From the NCBI RefSeq assembly GCF_024753245.1, contig NZ_JANUGX010000016.1:59085-123084 (forward strand): a DNA stretch of 64,000 bases, written 5' to 3'. This DNA comes from Massilia norwichensis. Its GTDB lineage: Bacteria; Pseudomonadota; Gammaproteobacteria; Burkholderiales; Burkholderiaceae_D. Under the pieces are notes generated by a model. The model saw nothing but the letters and a program-made list of their open reading frames with translations. It was not told the DNA's origin and did not search any database. Made by a program: the position numbers and the translations under genes. Below, piece after piece: positions 29,304 to 39,120 of this stretch (position 1 is the first letter of the stretch; the number at the start of each line of letters is the position of its first letter).

Positions 29304-32104
29304 ACGCCGGTCTGCAAACTGTCACCTTCACGATCAACGGCAGGGAAGTGCAAGCCCTGCGCCATGAGACATTAATCGAAGTCGCTGACCGCGAAGGCAT
29401 CGCCATCCCGCGCCTGTGCTACAAGGAGGGCATGGAAGCCGTCGGCAACTGCCGCTCCTGCATGGTCGAAATCGACGGCGAGCGCGTGCTGGCGCCGTCC
29501 TGCTGCCGCCATCCCTCGCAAGGCATGAAGGTCACGACCGACAGCGAGCGCGCGCTCAAGGCGCAGAAGCTGGTGCTGGAGCTGCTGGCCGCGGACTTGC
29601 CCGAGAAGGAGTACACGCGCCACAACGAAGTCGACGAGTGGATGGCAAAACTCGGCGTCGGCAAGCCGCGCTTCGCTGCCACGCGCCGCGAGCCGCAGCA
29701 GGACGCCAGCCACGCCGCCATCACCGTCAACCTCGACGCCTGCATCCAGTGCACGCGCTGCCTGCGCGCCTGCCGCGACGAACAGGTGAACGACGTGATC
29801 GGCCTGGCCTTCCGCGGCCAGGACGCGAAGATCGTGTTCGACCAGGACGACCCGATGGGCAATTCCACCTGCGTGGCCTGCGGCGAATGCGTGCAGGCCT
29901 GCCCGACCGGCGCCTTGATGCCGGCGCGCGACGCGGCCCTGAGCGTGCCGGATAAACAGGTCGATTCGGTCTGCCCGTATTGCGGCGTCGGCTGCCAGCT
30001 GACCTATAACGTCAAGGACAACAAGATCCTTTACGTCGAGGGCCGCGACGGCCCCGCCAACCACGGCCGCCTGTGCGTCAAGGGCCGCTACGGCTTCGAC
30101 TACGCGCACCACCCGCACCGCCTCACGAAGCCGCTGATCCGCCGCGCAGGCGTGTCCAAGACCAGCGACTTCGCGATGGACCCGAGCAGGGTGATGGACG
30201 TGTTCCGCGAAGCCAGCTGGGAAGAAGCGCTCGACCTGGCCGGCGGCCAGCTGGCGCGCATCCGCGACCAGAACGGCAAGCGCGCGCTGGCCGGCTTTGG
30301 CTCGGCCAAGGGCAGCAACGAGGAAGCCTATCTGTTCCAGAAGCTGGTGCGCACCGGCTTCGGCAGCAACAACGTCGACCATTGCACCCGCCTGTGCCAC
30401 GCTTCCTCGGTCGCGGCGCTGCTGGAGGGGATCGGCTCGGGCGCGGTCTCGAATCCGGTGATGGACGTGACCCGTGCCGAAGTCGTGATCGTGATCGGCG
30501 CGAATCCGACCGTGAACCACCCGGTGGCCGCCACCTGGATCAAGAACGCGGTCCGCACCGGCACCAAATTGATCATGTGCGACCCGCGCAAATCCGACCT
30601 GACGCGCCACGCGCACCGGCACCTGCAGTTCAAGCCGGACACCGACGTCGCCATGCTGAACGCGATGATGCACGTGATCGTGCATGAGAACCTGGTCGAC
30701 CGGGACTTCATCGCCAGCCGCACCATCGGCTACGAGGAACTGGCGAAGAACGTCGAAGGCTACAGCCCGGAGCTGATGGCGCCGATCTGCGGCATCGATG
30801 CCGATACCCTGCGCTACGTGGCGCGCCTGTACGCGACCTCGAAAGCCTCGATGATCCTGTGGGGCATGGGCATCTCGCAGCACGTGCACGGCACCGATAA
30901 CGCGCGCTGCCTGATCGCACTGGCGCTGATGACCGGCCAGATCGGCCGTCCCGGCACCGGCCTGCATCCGCTGCGCGGCCAGAACAACGTGCAGGGCGCC
31001 TCGGACGCCGGCCTGATTCCGATGATGTACCCGGATTACCAGCGCGTCGACAACCCGGATGCGAAGGCGCGCTTCGAAGCCGCCTGGGGCATGCCGCTCG
31101 ACGAGAAACCGGGCCTGACCGTGGTCGAGATCATGGACGAGATCCTGGCCGGCGGGATCAAGGGCATGTACATCATGGGCGAGAACCCGGCCATGTCCGA
31201 TCCCGACGCCAACCACGCGCGCGCGGCGCTGGCGGCGCTCGACTGCCTGGTGGTGCAGGACATCTTCCTGACCGAGACTGCGTATCTCGCCGACGTGATC
31301 CTGCCGGCCTCCGCCTTCGCCGAGAAGACCGGCACCTTCACCAACACCGACCGCCTGGTCCAGCTGGGCCGCCAGGCGATCCAGCCGCCGGGCGAGGCGA
31401 AGCAGGATCTGTGGATCATCCAGGAGCTGGCACGGCGCCTGGGCCTGGCGTGGAACTACACGCATCCGTCCCAGGTGTTCGACGAAAAGCGCCGCCTGAT
31501 GCGCAGCATTTCCGGCATCACGTGGGAGCGCTTGGAACGCGAAGGGGCGGTCACGTATCCGTGCACGACCGATGACGACCCCGGCCAGCCGGTGGTGTTC
31601 GTCGACAGCTTCCCGCGCGGCCTCGGTGCCGAGAAGGGCCGGGCGCGCTTCGTCCCGGCCGACATCATCCCGGCCGACGAGCGTCCGGATGCCGAGTACC
31701 CGATGGTCCTGATCACCGGGCGCCAGCTCGAGCACTGGCATACCGGCAGCATGACGCGGCGCGCCGGCGTGCTGGATGCGATCGAGCCGGATCCGGTGGC
31801 GCTGGTGCATCCGCTGGACCTGGAAGCGTTGAAAGGCCGGCCGGGCGACGTCATCACGATCGCCTCGCGCCGCGGCGAAGTCAGCCTGTATGCACGGGCC
31901 GACGACAGCTCGCCCCGCGGCGCCATCTTCGTCCCGTTCTGCTACTACGAAGCGGCCATCAACCGCCTCACGAACTCGGCGCTCGACCCGTTCGGCAAGA
32001 TCCCGGAGTTTAAATATTGTGCAATCCGCGTGCGCCTGGGCGGCGAGGTCGCACCGCAGGGCACGTATGGTGGCGGCCAGATTCTGGCGACCGTGGCACA
32101 ATGA
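29300..32104 (+). CDS. fdhF: Formate dehydrogenase alpha subunit (Mo/W-bis-PGD)
   Basis: Catalytic subunit oxidising formate to CO2. The NuoG-like N-terminus holds a [2Fe-2S] site (Cys40, 51, 54, 68). Two ferredoxin [4Fe-4S] motifs follow (CIQCTRCLRAC, CVACGECVQACP) and then the enzyme's own [4Fe-4S] site CPYCGVGC. In the molybdopterin domain the metal ligand is Cys366 in VDHCTRLCHASSV, encoded TGC, so this is a cysteine and not a selenocysteine enzyme. 934 residues. The neighbouring TupABC genes suggest tungsten at the active site. Confidence 0.94.
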
Positions 32105-32108
32105 TGTG

Positions 32109-32990
32109 ATGAACGAGCAACGGTATCGACCCCAACTATCGCAAGCCAGCGCCAGCCTGACGCATGAAGTCACGGCGATCGACGAGCGCGGGCGCCGCTC
32201 GTCCTTGCACATCCCGGCCGAGCGCCCGCTGACCGTCTACGTCGACAAGCGTGAACTCGTGACCCTGATGACGCTGGGCGGCGCGCCCGAAGCGCTCACG
32301 CTCGGCTACCTGCGCAACCAGCGCCTGGTGCGTTCGATCGAAGACATCGTCTCGATCCAGGTCGACTGGTCGGTGGATGCGGTGGCGGTGGTGACCCGCA
32401 ACGGCATCGCCGGCATCGAGGAGCGCACCGCCAAGAAAGTCGTCACCACCGGCTGTGGCCAGGGCTCGGTGTTCGGCGGCCTGATGGACGAGGTCGACAG
32501 CATCGCGCTGCCGCGGGAAGCGCGCCTGACGCAATCGGTCGTGTATCGCATCGTCGAGACGATCCGCACCCAGCAGTCGGTGTACAAGCAGGCCGGCTCG
32601 GTGCATGGCTGCGCGCTGTTCTCGAACACCGGCGAGCTGCTGTACTTCGTCGAAGACGTGGGCCGCCATAACGCCGTCGACGCGATCGCCGGGCTGATGT
32701 GGCTGGACGGCGTGCGCGGCGAGGACAAGGTGTTCTACACCACCGGGCGCCTGACTTCCGAGATGGTGATCAAGGGCGCCCAGATGGGCATTCCCTTCCT
32801 GCTGTCGCGCTCCGGCACCACGCAGATGGGACACATGGTGGCGGAAAAGGTCGGCATGTCGCTGCTGGCGCGCTGCAGCGGCAGGCATTTCCTGCTGCTG
32901 TCGGGCGAAGAGCGGCTGGTGTTCGAACCCGAGATGCTGGAAGCGCTGGAGGCCGTACGCATGCGGCAGATGGCCTCGGCCGCGGCCTGA
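32109..32990 (+). CDS. fdhD: Formate dehydrogenase accessory sulfurtransferase FdhD
   Basis: Maturation factor that passes sulfur from a cysteine desulfurase to the bis-PGD cofactor of formate dehydrogenase. 293 residues with the family blocks GYLRNQRLVRSIEDI, VHGCALF, VEDVGRHNAVDAIAG and TTGRLTSEMVIKGAQMG. At the position of the enterobacterial Cys-x-x-Cys sulfur-carrying loop it reads TTGCGQGS, so only one of the two cysteines is kept. ATG 32109 is preferred over an in-frame upstream extension that shadows the alpha gene. It overlaps the permease gene by one base. Confidence 0.92.
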   Translation: MNEQRYRPQLSQASASLTHEVTAIDERGRRSSLHIPAERPLTVYVDKRELVTLMTLGGAPEALTLGYLRNQRLVRSIEDIVSIQVDWSVDAVAVVTRNGIAGIEERTAKKVVTTGCGQGSVFGGLMDEVDSIALPREARLTQSVVYRIVETIRTQQSVYKQAGSVHGCALFSNTGELLYFVEDVGRHNAVDAIAGLMWLDGVRGEDKVFYTTGRLTSEMVIKGAQMGIPFLLSRSGTTQMGHMVAEKVGMSLLARCSGRHFLLLSGEERLVFEPEMLEALEAVRMRQMASAAA

Positions 32991-33697
32991 TGTCCCTGCT
33001 CGACGCCACGCTGCGCGCCTTCGCCCTGCTGTTCACGGGCGACCCCGACCTTTGGCGCATCATCTGGGTGTCCCTGAAGACCAGCGTACTCGGGCTGCTG
33101 CTGGCCACGCCGCCTGCCGTGCTGCTGGGCTACCTGGTCGCCATGCACCGTTTTAAAGGACGCCGCATCGCGATCTGGCTGGCCCAGGCCGCACTGTCGC
33201 TGCCGACCGTGCTGATCGGCCTGCTGCTCTACCTGCTGCTGTCGCGCCACGGGCCGATGGGGGCCCTGCAATGGTTGTTCTCGCAGCCGGGCATCATCGC
33301 CGGCCAGTTCGTGGTCGCGATTCCGGTGCTGCTGGCCTTCACGCTGGCCGCGGTGCAGGCGATCGACCCGCGCTACGCCGAGACCGCAGTCGCCCACGGC
33401 GCCTCGCGCGTCCAGGTGATGGTGCGCGTGCTGCACGAGGCGCGCTTCGGCGTGATGGCGGCGGTGCTGTCGGGCTTTGGGCGCGTGATTTCGGAAGTCG
33501 GCTGCGCGCTGATGGTGGGCGGGAACATCGAAGGCGAGACCCGCACCATCACCACCGCCATCGCCCTGGAGACCAGCAAGGGCGAGTTCGCGCAGGGCAT
33601 CGCGCTGGGCATCGTGCTGGTGACCATCGCGCTGCTGATGAACGGCGTACTGATGCTGCTGCAGGGCGATGCGCACGTTGCAAGGGACCGGCCGTGA
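32990..33697 (+). CDS. tupB: Tungstate ABC transporter permease (TupB-like)
   Basis: Inner-membrane permease of 235 residues with five or six hydrophobic helices and the EAA-type loop AETAVAHGASRVQVMVRVLHEARFG, the coupling site for the ATPase. GRVISEVGCALMVGGNIEGETRT is characteristic of the tungstate/molybdate-like permeases. The ATG overlaps the fdhD stop codon and the gene ends in a 4-base overlap with the ATPase gene, so it is part of the formate dehydrogenase operon. Confidence 0.85.
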   Translation: MSLLDATLRAFALLFTGDPDLWRIIWVSLKTSVLGLLLATPPAVLLGYLVAMHRFKGRRIAIWLAQAALSLPTVLIGLLLYLLLSRHGPMGALQWLFSQPGIIAGQFVVAIPVLLAFTLAAVQAIDPRYAETAVAHGASRVQVMVRVLHEARFGVMAAVLSGFGRVISEVGCALMVGGNIEGETRTITTAIALETSKGEFAQGIALGIVLVTIALLMNGVLMLLQGDAHVARDRP

Positions 33698-34413
33698 TCC
33701 ATCAGATATCGATCCAGGGCATGCTCGGCGCCACCCACGCGCGCAAGGGCGACGAACGGCGCAAGGCGCTGCTGGGCGTGAAGGGATTACGCAAGCGCCA
33801 CGGCGAGCGCCTGCTGTTCGACATCGGCTGCCTGGAGATCGCCAGTCACAGCGCCTACGTGCTGACCGGGATGAACGGCGCCGGCAAAAGCACGCTGCTG
33901 CGCGTGCTGGGCGGCCTGGAACGCGCCGAGATCGACAGCCTGCGCTTCGAAGGCATGGAGGAGCGTCCCTACCCGTATCCGCGTGCGCTGCGCGAATCCA
34001 TCGTCTACGTGCACCAGCACCCGGTCATGTTCTCGACCAGTATCGCGCACAACATCGGCTACGGCCTGCAGGTACGCGGCGTCGCGAAAGAGGAAGCGGC
34101 GCGCAAGGTCGAGGAAGCGATGGTCTGGGCCGGCGTGGCCCACCTGCAGGACGTCGAGCCGGGCCGGCTGTCCGGCGGCGAGCGGCAGCGGGTGGCGCTG
34201 GCGCGTGCCAAGGTGCTGTGCCCGAAACTGCTGCTGCTCGACGAGCCGACCTCGAACCTGGACGGCCAGGCGCGCGAGCAGGTGATCGAATTGATCCCCA
34301 CCATGGTCGAAGCAGGGGGCAGCGTGGTCATCGCCTGCCACGACCGCGACCTGATCGGCCTGCCCGGCGTGCAGCGCCTCAAGCTGCGCGACGGCCAACT
34401 CGAAGTTCGTTAA
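33694..34413 (+). CDS. tupC: Tungstate ABC transporter ATP-binding protein (TupC-like)
   Basis: ABC ATPase with Walker A TGMNGAGKST, signature LSGGERQR and Walker B LLLLDEPTSNLDG. The start is the GTG at 33694 that overlaps the permease stop (GTGA); ATG 33721 is an alternative with a normal N-terminus, since the nucleotide-binding fold begins only at about LLGVKGLRKRHGERLLF. 239 residues, without a C-terminal regulatory domain. Its place between permease and TTTS-type binding protein defines the substrate class. Confidence 0.85.
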   Translation: MIHQISIQGMLGATHARKGDERRKALLGVKGLRKRHGERLLFDIGCLEIASHSAYVLTGMNGAGKSTLLRVLGGLERAEIDSLRFEGMEERPYPYPRALRESIVYVHQHPVMFSTSIAHNIGYGLQVRGVAKEEAARKVEEAMVWAGVAHLQDVEPGRLSGGERQRVALARAKVLCPKLLLLDEPTSNLDGQAREQVIELIPTMVEAGGSVVIACHDRDLIGLPGVQRLKLRDGQLEVR

Positions 34414-34436
34414 TGCTTCAATAATAAGGAGAAATC

Positions 34437-35264
34437 ATGCAACGTCGACTGTTCAGTCTTGCCCTCGTCCTGGGTTCGACCATCGGAATGTCGTATGCGC
34501 CGGCCCAGGCGCAGGATGCCAAGGCTCAGGTGCTGCGCCTGTCCACCACCACCAGCACCGAGAATTCCGGCCTGCTGGCCTACCTGCTGCCCAGCTTCGA
34601 GCAGAAATACGGCATCAAGGTCAACGTGATCTCGGTCGGCACCGGCAAGGCGCTGGAACTGGGCAAGAACGGCGACGTCGACGTGACCCTGGTGCACGCG
34701 CGCCAGCTCGAAGACAAGTTCGTGGCCGAGGGCTGGGGCATCGACCGCCGCGACGTGATGTACAACGACTTCATCGTGGTCGGCCCGACCGCCGACCCGG
34801 CCGGCATCAAGGGTTCGCGCGACGTGCTCGGCGCCTTCAGGAAGATCGCCTCGACCAACGTCAAGTTCATCTCGCGCGGCGACAATTCCGGCACCGACGT
34901 GATGGAGAAGGGCTACTGGAAGGAAGTGGGGGCCAAGCCGCAGGGCAGCAACTATGTGTCGGCCGGCCTGGGCATGGGCGAGGTGCTGAACATGGCGGCC
35001 GAGATGAATGCCTACACCCTGACCGACCGCGCCACCTACGGCGCCTACAAGGCCAAGACCGGCCTGGCGATCGTGGTCGAAGGCGACAAGCGCATGTTCA
35101 ACCCCTACGGCATCATCGCGGTGAATCCGGAGAAGCACAAGGGCATCAACTACAAGGGCGCGAAGCAGCTGATCGAGTGGATGACCTCGGCGGAAGGGCA
35201 GGCGAAGATCGCCGCGTTCAAGCCGGCTGGCGAGCAGTTGTTCTTCCCGTCGGCGAACCGCTGA
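34437..35264 (+). CDS. tupA: Tungstate-binding periplasmic protein TupA
   Basis: Extracytoplasmic solute-binding protein of 275 residues with a signal peptide (RRLFSLALVLGSTIGMSYAPAQAQ). Directly after it comes LRLSTTTSTENSGLLAYLLP; the TTTS at residues 37-40 is the hallmark of TupA proteins, which bind tungstate with very high selectivity over molybdate. Further signatures are DVTLVHARQLE and SRGDNSGTDVMEKGYW. AAGGAG precedes the ATG. Last gene of the formate dehydrogenase block. Confidence 0.92.
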   Translation: MQRRLFSLALVLGSTIGMSYAPAQAQDAKAQVLRLSTTTSTENSGLLAYLLPSFEQKYGIKVNVISVGTGKALELGKNGDVDVTLVHARQLEDKFVAEGWGIDRRDVMYNDFIVVGPTADPAGIKGSRDVLGAFRKIASTNVKFISRGDNSGTDVMEKGYWKEVGAKPQGSNYVSAGLGMGEVLNMAAEMNAYTLTDRATYGAYKAKTGLAIVVEGDKRMFNPYGIIAVNPEKHKGINYKGAKQLIEWMTSAEGQAKIAAFKPAGEQLFFPSANR

Positions 35265-35436
35265 GCGCAGGCAGGACACCAATACTTATCAACGTGGAAA
35301 TTGGCGAGAATGTAAGCTTTCTAAAATTGTAAAATGTGAACGAACGCCGTATAGAGTTGACTTTCGCCATGACGAGACAGCACCGCTCGCGGCGAAGCCG
35401 ACACCGTCCCTGTTTGTTCACTCCACTACAATTTCT

Positions 35437-36420
35437 ATGAAACTACTTCGGGTATCGACGATTGCCGCGTGCATCCTCAGCAGCGCCGGCGTCCATGCGC
35501 AGGATACGAGCTCCAGGGTGGAGCGTTGCGACCGTCCGTTGGGGACGATTGCCGTCAGCGAGTACCGGGGCGGCAGCACGGCGGCGCTGCAGAGTTATGG
35601 GCTGGGCTCGCCGGTCGCCCTGCTGCGTATCATGATCCAGCAGTCGAACTGCTTCCAGGTGGTCGAGCGCGGCGCGGCCATGGCCAACCTGCAGGAGGAA
35701 CGCGCACTGGCCGCCGGCGGCGACATGCTGAGTGGCAGCAATGTCGGCAAGGGCCAGTTGCAGGCAGCCGACTTCGTGATGACGCCCAGCGTGCAATTCG
35801 CCGCCAACAATACGGGCGGCATCGGCGGCGCTATCTCGGATTACGGCGGGCGCCTGCTGGGCGGCCTGGGGCGGGTCGCCGGCGGCATTGCCGGCAACAT
35901 GAAGTTCAAGGAAGCGCAGACCAGCCTGCTGATTGCGGACGTGCGTTCGGGCATCCAGGTGGCGGCCGAAGAAGGCGTCGCCACCAAGACCGACTTCGGC
36001 ATCTCGGGCTGGAGCTGGGGCGGCGGGGATTACTCGCGCCTGGGCGGCTATACGAATACGCCGGAAGGCAAGATGGTCGCGGCAAGCCTGCTCGACAATT
36101 ACAACCGCATCGTGCAGCGGATTCGCAACGAGCCGAGCCTGGTGCGCACCAGCAGCGCCGCCAGCAAGGTGAACGCGCAGGCGTCCACGCTGGCCGGCAC
36201 GCCGGTGTCGGCCGGCGCCAGCGTGTTCGCGCGCCTGTCGTCGGTCAAGGTGTACACCGAGCCGCGCGCGACCAGCAAGGTGATGGGCACCCTGAAGCGC
36301 TCGGAAGAGGCGATCGCTACCGGCGAAGAGCGCGACGGCTTCGTCAAGATCGACGGCGAAAACGTCTCGGGCGGCTGGGTGCAGCGCACGCTGGTGGCGC
36401 CGCAACCGGCGCCGCACTGA
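35437..36420 (+). CDS. CsgG/HfaB-like lipoprotein-family protein with SH3-like tail
   Basis: Predicted periplasmic or outer-membrane protein of 327 residues with a signal peptide (AACILSSAGVHAQ) but no lipobox cysteine at the cleavage site. Residues about 33-225 resemble CsgG/HfaB-type curli or holdfast export proteins (GTIAVSEYRGGSTAALQSYG, QLQAADFVMTPSVQF, and a glycine-rich segment at about 127-150). The last 70 residues (VKVYTEPRATSKVMGTLKRS) resemble a bacterial SH3 domain. No curli genes are nearby. Single gene with a shared terminator downstream. Confidence 0.7.
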   Translation: MKLLRVSTIAACILSSAGVHAQDTSSRVERCDRPLGTIAVSEYRGGSTAALQSYGLGSPVALLRIMIQQSNCFQVVERGAAMANLQEERALAAGGDMLSGSNVGKGQLQAADFVMTPSVQFAANNTGGIGGAISDYGGRLLGGLGRVAGGIAGNMKFKEAQTSLLIADVRSGIQVAAEEGVATKTDFGISGWSWGGGDYSRLGGYTNTPEGKMVAASLLDNYNRIVQRIRNEPSLVRTSSAASKVNAQASTLAGTPVSAGASVFARLSSVKVYTEPRATSKVMGTLKRSEEAIATGEERDGFVKIDGENVSGGWVQRTLVAPQPAPH

Positions 36421-36454
36421 TTCGCTCCCGGCCCGACCGGGTTACAGCAAGCAA

Positions 36455-36476
36455 AAGGGCCGCAAATGCGGCCCTT
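36455..36476. terminator. Bidirectional hairpin between CsgG-like and GT9 genes
   Basis: A 10-bp perfect stem (36455-36464 with 36467-36476) between two converging genes. It has a short A-run to the left and TTG to the right, so it is most plausible for the minus-strand gene. Confidence 0.65.
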
Positions 36477-36500
36477 GTCACGTCGTGCGGCGGGTACGGA

Positions 36501-37604
36501 TTACGCCAGCGCGTGCATCACATCCTGCACCGGAATCGCCTTCACCCAGTCGCGCCGCTGGTGCGCCGTGATGACGGTGCTGTTGGCCTTGTCGACCGGC
36601 GCCCATTCCGGCGTCTTCTGGCGCATCAGGGCCACCACCGGCACGCCGACGGCGTTCGCCAGGTGCATCACGGCGGTTTCCACCGAGACGATCAGGTCGC
36701 ACTGGGCCAGCATGGCCGGCAGCTGGAAGAAATTCTCGTTGGCACTGAACAGCTCGGTGCGGTCCAGCTGGCGTTCGACCAGCATGGTTTTCACGCGCTC
36801 GACTTCCTGCGGCACCGCGTTGACGATGAAGCAGGCGTCGCGCCATTCCGGCTGGGCGCGCATGGTGGTGATCAGTTCGGCCACGCGCTCGACCGGCCAG
36901 CAGCGCTTGCGGGTCTTGGCGAAGGGATTGATGAAGACCAGCTTGCCCTGGCGCTTGTCGAAGCCCCATTCCTGCAGGCGGGTCTTGGCGCCTTCGATGA
37001 AGCGTTCCGGGATATGGACGAAGGGGATGCGTTCGCGCGGCGGGATGTCGACGTTGGCGAGGCGGCGGAACCAGTCGGCGTGCACGTCGCTGATGTGTGG
37101 CGCGCTCGAACGGTCGGCCACGTCCGGATCGAGGGCGGCGTCCAGCTTGCGGTAGGTGAAATAGTGCGGCAGTTCGGACAGGCCCATCGGCTTCTTGAGG
37201 CCGACCACGAAGCCGTCCGGGCTGATGCGGCGCGCCAGGTTGGCGTAGAAGTGCGGGCGCAGGGTGCCGAGCGAGACCACGATCGGGTAGTGCTCTTCGC
37301 GGGCTTCCTTGATCGAGGCTTCGAACAGCTCCGGCGAATAATTCTGCTTGTAGGTCTTGTCGATGAACTCGCAGGCGTCCAGCCAGTCGTAAAGAACGTT
37401 TTTCTTCAGGTGCGGCCATTGCGATGCATCGCTGGTGCGGCGGACCTCGTCGACCCACAGGTGCAGCTTCAGGTGCGGGTAAGCCCGCGCGAACGCCTGG
37501 AAGCAGTTCTGCAAATAGGTGTAATCGCCCAGTGCGAGGTGGGCGATGAACAGGATCTTGTCCGATTTTTTCAGCAAATCGGAAGGAATGAGTGGGTCGT
37601 TCAT
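36501..37604 (-). CDS. Family 9 glycosyltransferase (heptosyltransferase-like)
   Basis: GT-B enzyme of 367 residues related to LPS heptosyltransferases. It has the N-terminal ILFIAHLALGDYTYLQNCFQ, the donor-site segment LVFINPFAKTRKRCWPVERV and the C-terminal CDLIVSVETAVMHLANAVGVPVVAL (the family's xDSxxxHLA motif, here with VET). The N-terminal loop is less like WaaF than is the gene at 16898, so the sugar and acceptor are open. It is the last gene with core-like composition before the island. Confidence 0.82.
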   Translation of the reverse strand: MNDPLIPSDLLKKSDKILFIAHLALGDYTYLQNCFQAFARAYPHLKLHLWVDEVRRTSDASQWPHLKKNVLYDWLDACEFIDKTYKQNYSPELFEASIKEAREEHYPIVVSLGTLRPHFYANLARRISPDGFVVGLKKPMGLSELPHYFTYRKLDAALDPDVADRSSAPHISDVHADWFRRLANVDIPPRERIPFVHIPERFIEGAKTRLQEWGFDKRQGKLVFINPFAKTRKRCWPVERVAELITTMRAQPEWRDACFIVNAVPQEVERVKTMLVERQLDRTELFSANENFFQLPAMLAQCDLIVSVETAVMHLANAVGVPVVALMRQKTPEWAPVDKANSTVITAHQRRDWVKAIPVQDVMHALA

Positions 37605-37977
37605 TGTCTCTACGGGTCGCTAGTCAGCTACAGGCTGTCGCCGACGCCGCCAGTGGTCAATCAGAAGCCTGCAAATCACCAGCGTGACGTCGCAGCGCCT
37701 ATCGGTCGGCTGGTAGATACCGCCAACTCTCTAAATATCAGAAAATTGTCACAAATTGTAGTCCAAACGGGGCAAGTGCGTTGCCCTTCAATCGATTTTT
37801 AACTGTATTGTCCTGTCACAGCAACATTGGATGAGTAGGGCGACAACAACCTATCATTTATTAGTCGAATCTGATGTAAAAATACACACTACAAAACTGA
37901 TTAGTACCTAAGGGAAGCAATACAGTACATAGAAGCCATATTGAGGGCTACAAGGCCGTCATATACCTTAGTTGTTA
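37605..37977. other. Intergenic stretch at the core/island boundary
   Basis: About 370 bases without a supportable gene. Composition changes inside it: the first 110 bases are GC-rich like the genes to the left, then AT-rich sequence begins near 37720. I found no tRNA, no clear direct repeat that pairs with the integrase region, and no terminator. Confidence 0.5.
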
Positions 37978-39120
37978 CTATTGCAACTTTGCGGAGTTAC
38001 GACGCCGTCGAGCTTCTTTATGCATGTTGACAGGCGTAGCCCCTAAAACACGGGTAACCATCGCTGTAAGGAAGCGGCTGGGAGCAAGTACATCTGGAGT
38101 TTTTTCTTGCAGAACCCTTACCTTCGGAAGTTGCTCAATAGCGTGGATAACGTCGGATTTTGGCACAGGTGCGGGTGCATCTTCCTCCTTTTCCTGCTCG
38201 GGCCCAGGCTCTGGCACACTAGCATTAGGAGGCAGTTCAGCTTCTTTTTGATACTCGGCCCTGGCTTCGTGAATGCCACTTGGGATCAGGTTTGGCTCTT
38301 CGGGAACCCCAGCAATGGATCTTGGCAAGTCAGCAGAGGATGATGTCCCGTTAGCATAGGCTAAGGAAATATCGTCTGAATATTCCATTAACACTAGACA
38401 TGTAGCGTGGTAAGCATCGTCCTCTTGGCCCAGCTTTGCGAGTAGGTCGAATAACCATTCGGCAACGTTAGGCTCCTTTTGAAGGATATCGGAGCGAAGA
38501 CCAAACGCGAATCCTAAGGCAGCAAGAGGATGTCGTAATCGCAAGTTCTTCGCATCGCCATAGGACTCTTCGACCCGATTGGGAGCATTTTTCCCGTATG
38601 ACGAGTCCATTCGTTTCGTCGATATCAGCAATTCAGGACCAGTAACCCAGTCGGTAATGATGACGTCAACCTGCTTAAGGTAGTTTTTCCCAAGAATAGT
38701 TGCACTGGATGAGGTAACGCCAGGAATTGATGCTTGCTTGCTCAAGTAGGCGGCTACAGACGCTCTGATCTTGTCTTTGGTAGGCAGAGATTTTAGGAGC
38801 GCTGCAATAGGTGCCGGAAGAATGCGTGGATGGACTGGACGTGGCCACACTTGGTCGGAATCAAAACCTGCTCGTCGAAGCTCGTAGCTTAGCCATACAT
38901 CTAAGGCAAGCGCAGGTACTCCAGACTGTGTCTCAGCCTTTAAGTAGAGCGGAACGCCCAACAATTTCTCAAGCGTATTGTAGTCTGGCTCAAATCGTAG
39001 AGTCCCATCTATATTCTTAACCCAAGGATTGCTATGCATTCCATCAGAAGTGGCTTCAGCGACGATTTGATCGAAAAGAACCCACGCTTTTGCTTTTGTT
39101 GATAGTTGTTTATCGGCCAC
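37978..39120 (-). CDS. Probable type II restriction endonuclease
   Basis: A 380-residue protein whose gene starts inside the last 11 bases of an adenine methyltransferase gene. Residues about 145-175 (LKQVDVIITDWVTGPELLIS followed by TKRMDSS) fit a PD-(D/E)xK nuclease core: an aspartate on one strand, then a strand ending in a lysine. A conserved-looking GDAKNLRLRHPLAALGFAFG follows. The part after about 260 is Pro/Glu-rich and likely disordered, and the last residues are very basic (HKEARRRR). The nuclease assignment rests on the pairing and the core motif; I cannot name the specificity. Confidence 0.62.
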   Translation of the reverse strand: MADKQLSTKAKAWVLFDQIVAEATSDGMHSNPWVKNIDGTLRFEPDYNTLEKLLGVPLYLKAETQSGVPALALDVWLSYELRRAGFDSDQVWPRPVHPRILPAPIAALLKSLPTKDKIRASVAAYLSKQASIPGVTSSSATILGKNYLKQVDVIITDWVTGPELLISTKRMDSSYGKNAPNRVEESYGDAKNLRLRHPLAALGFAFGLRSDILQKEPNVAEWLFDLLAKLGQEDDAYHATCLVLMEYSDDISLAYANGTSSSADLPRSIAGVPEEPNLIPSGIHEARAEYQKEAELPPNASVPEPGPEQEKEEDAPAPVPKSDVIHAIEQLPKVRVLQEKTPDVLAPSRFLTAMVTRVLGATPVNMHKEARRRRNSAKLQ

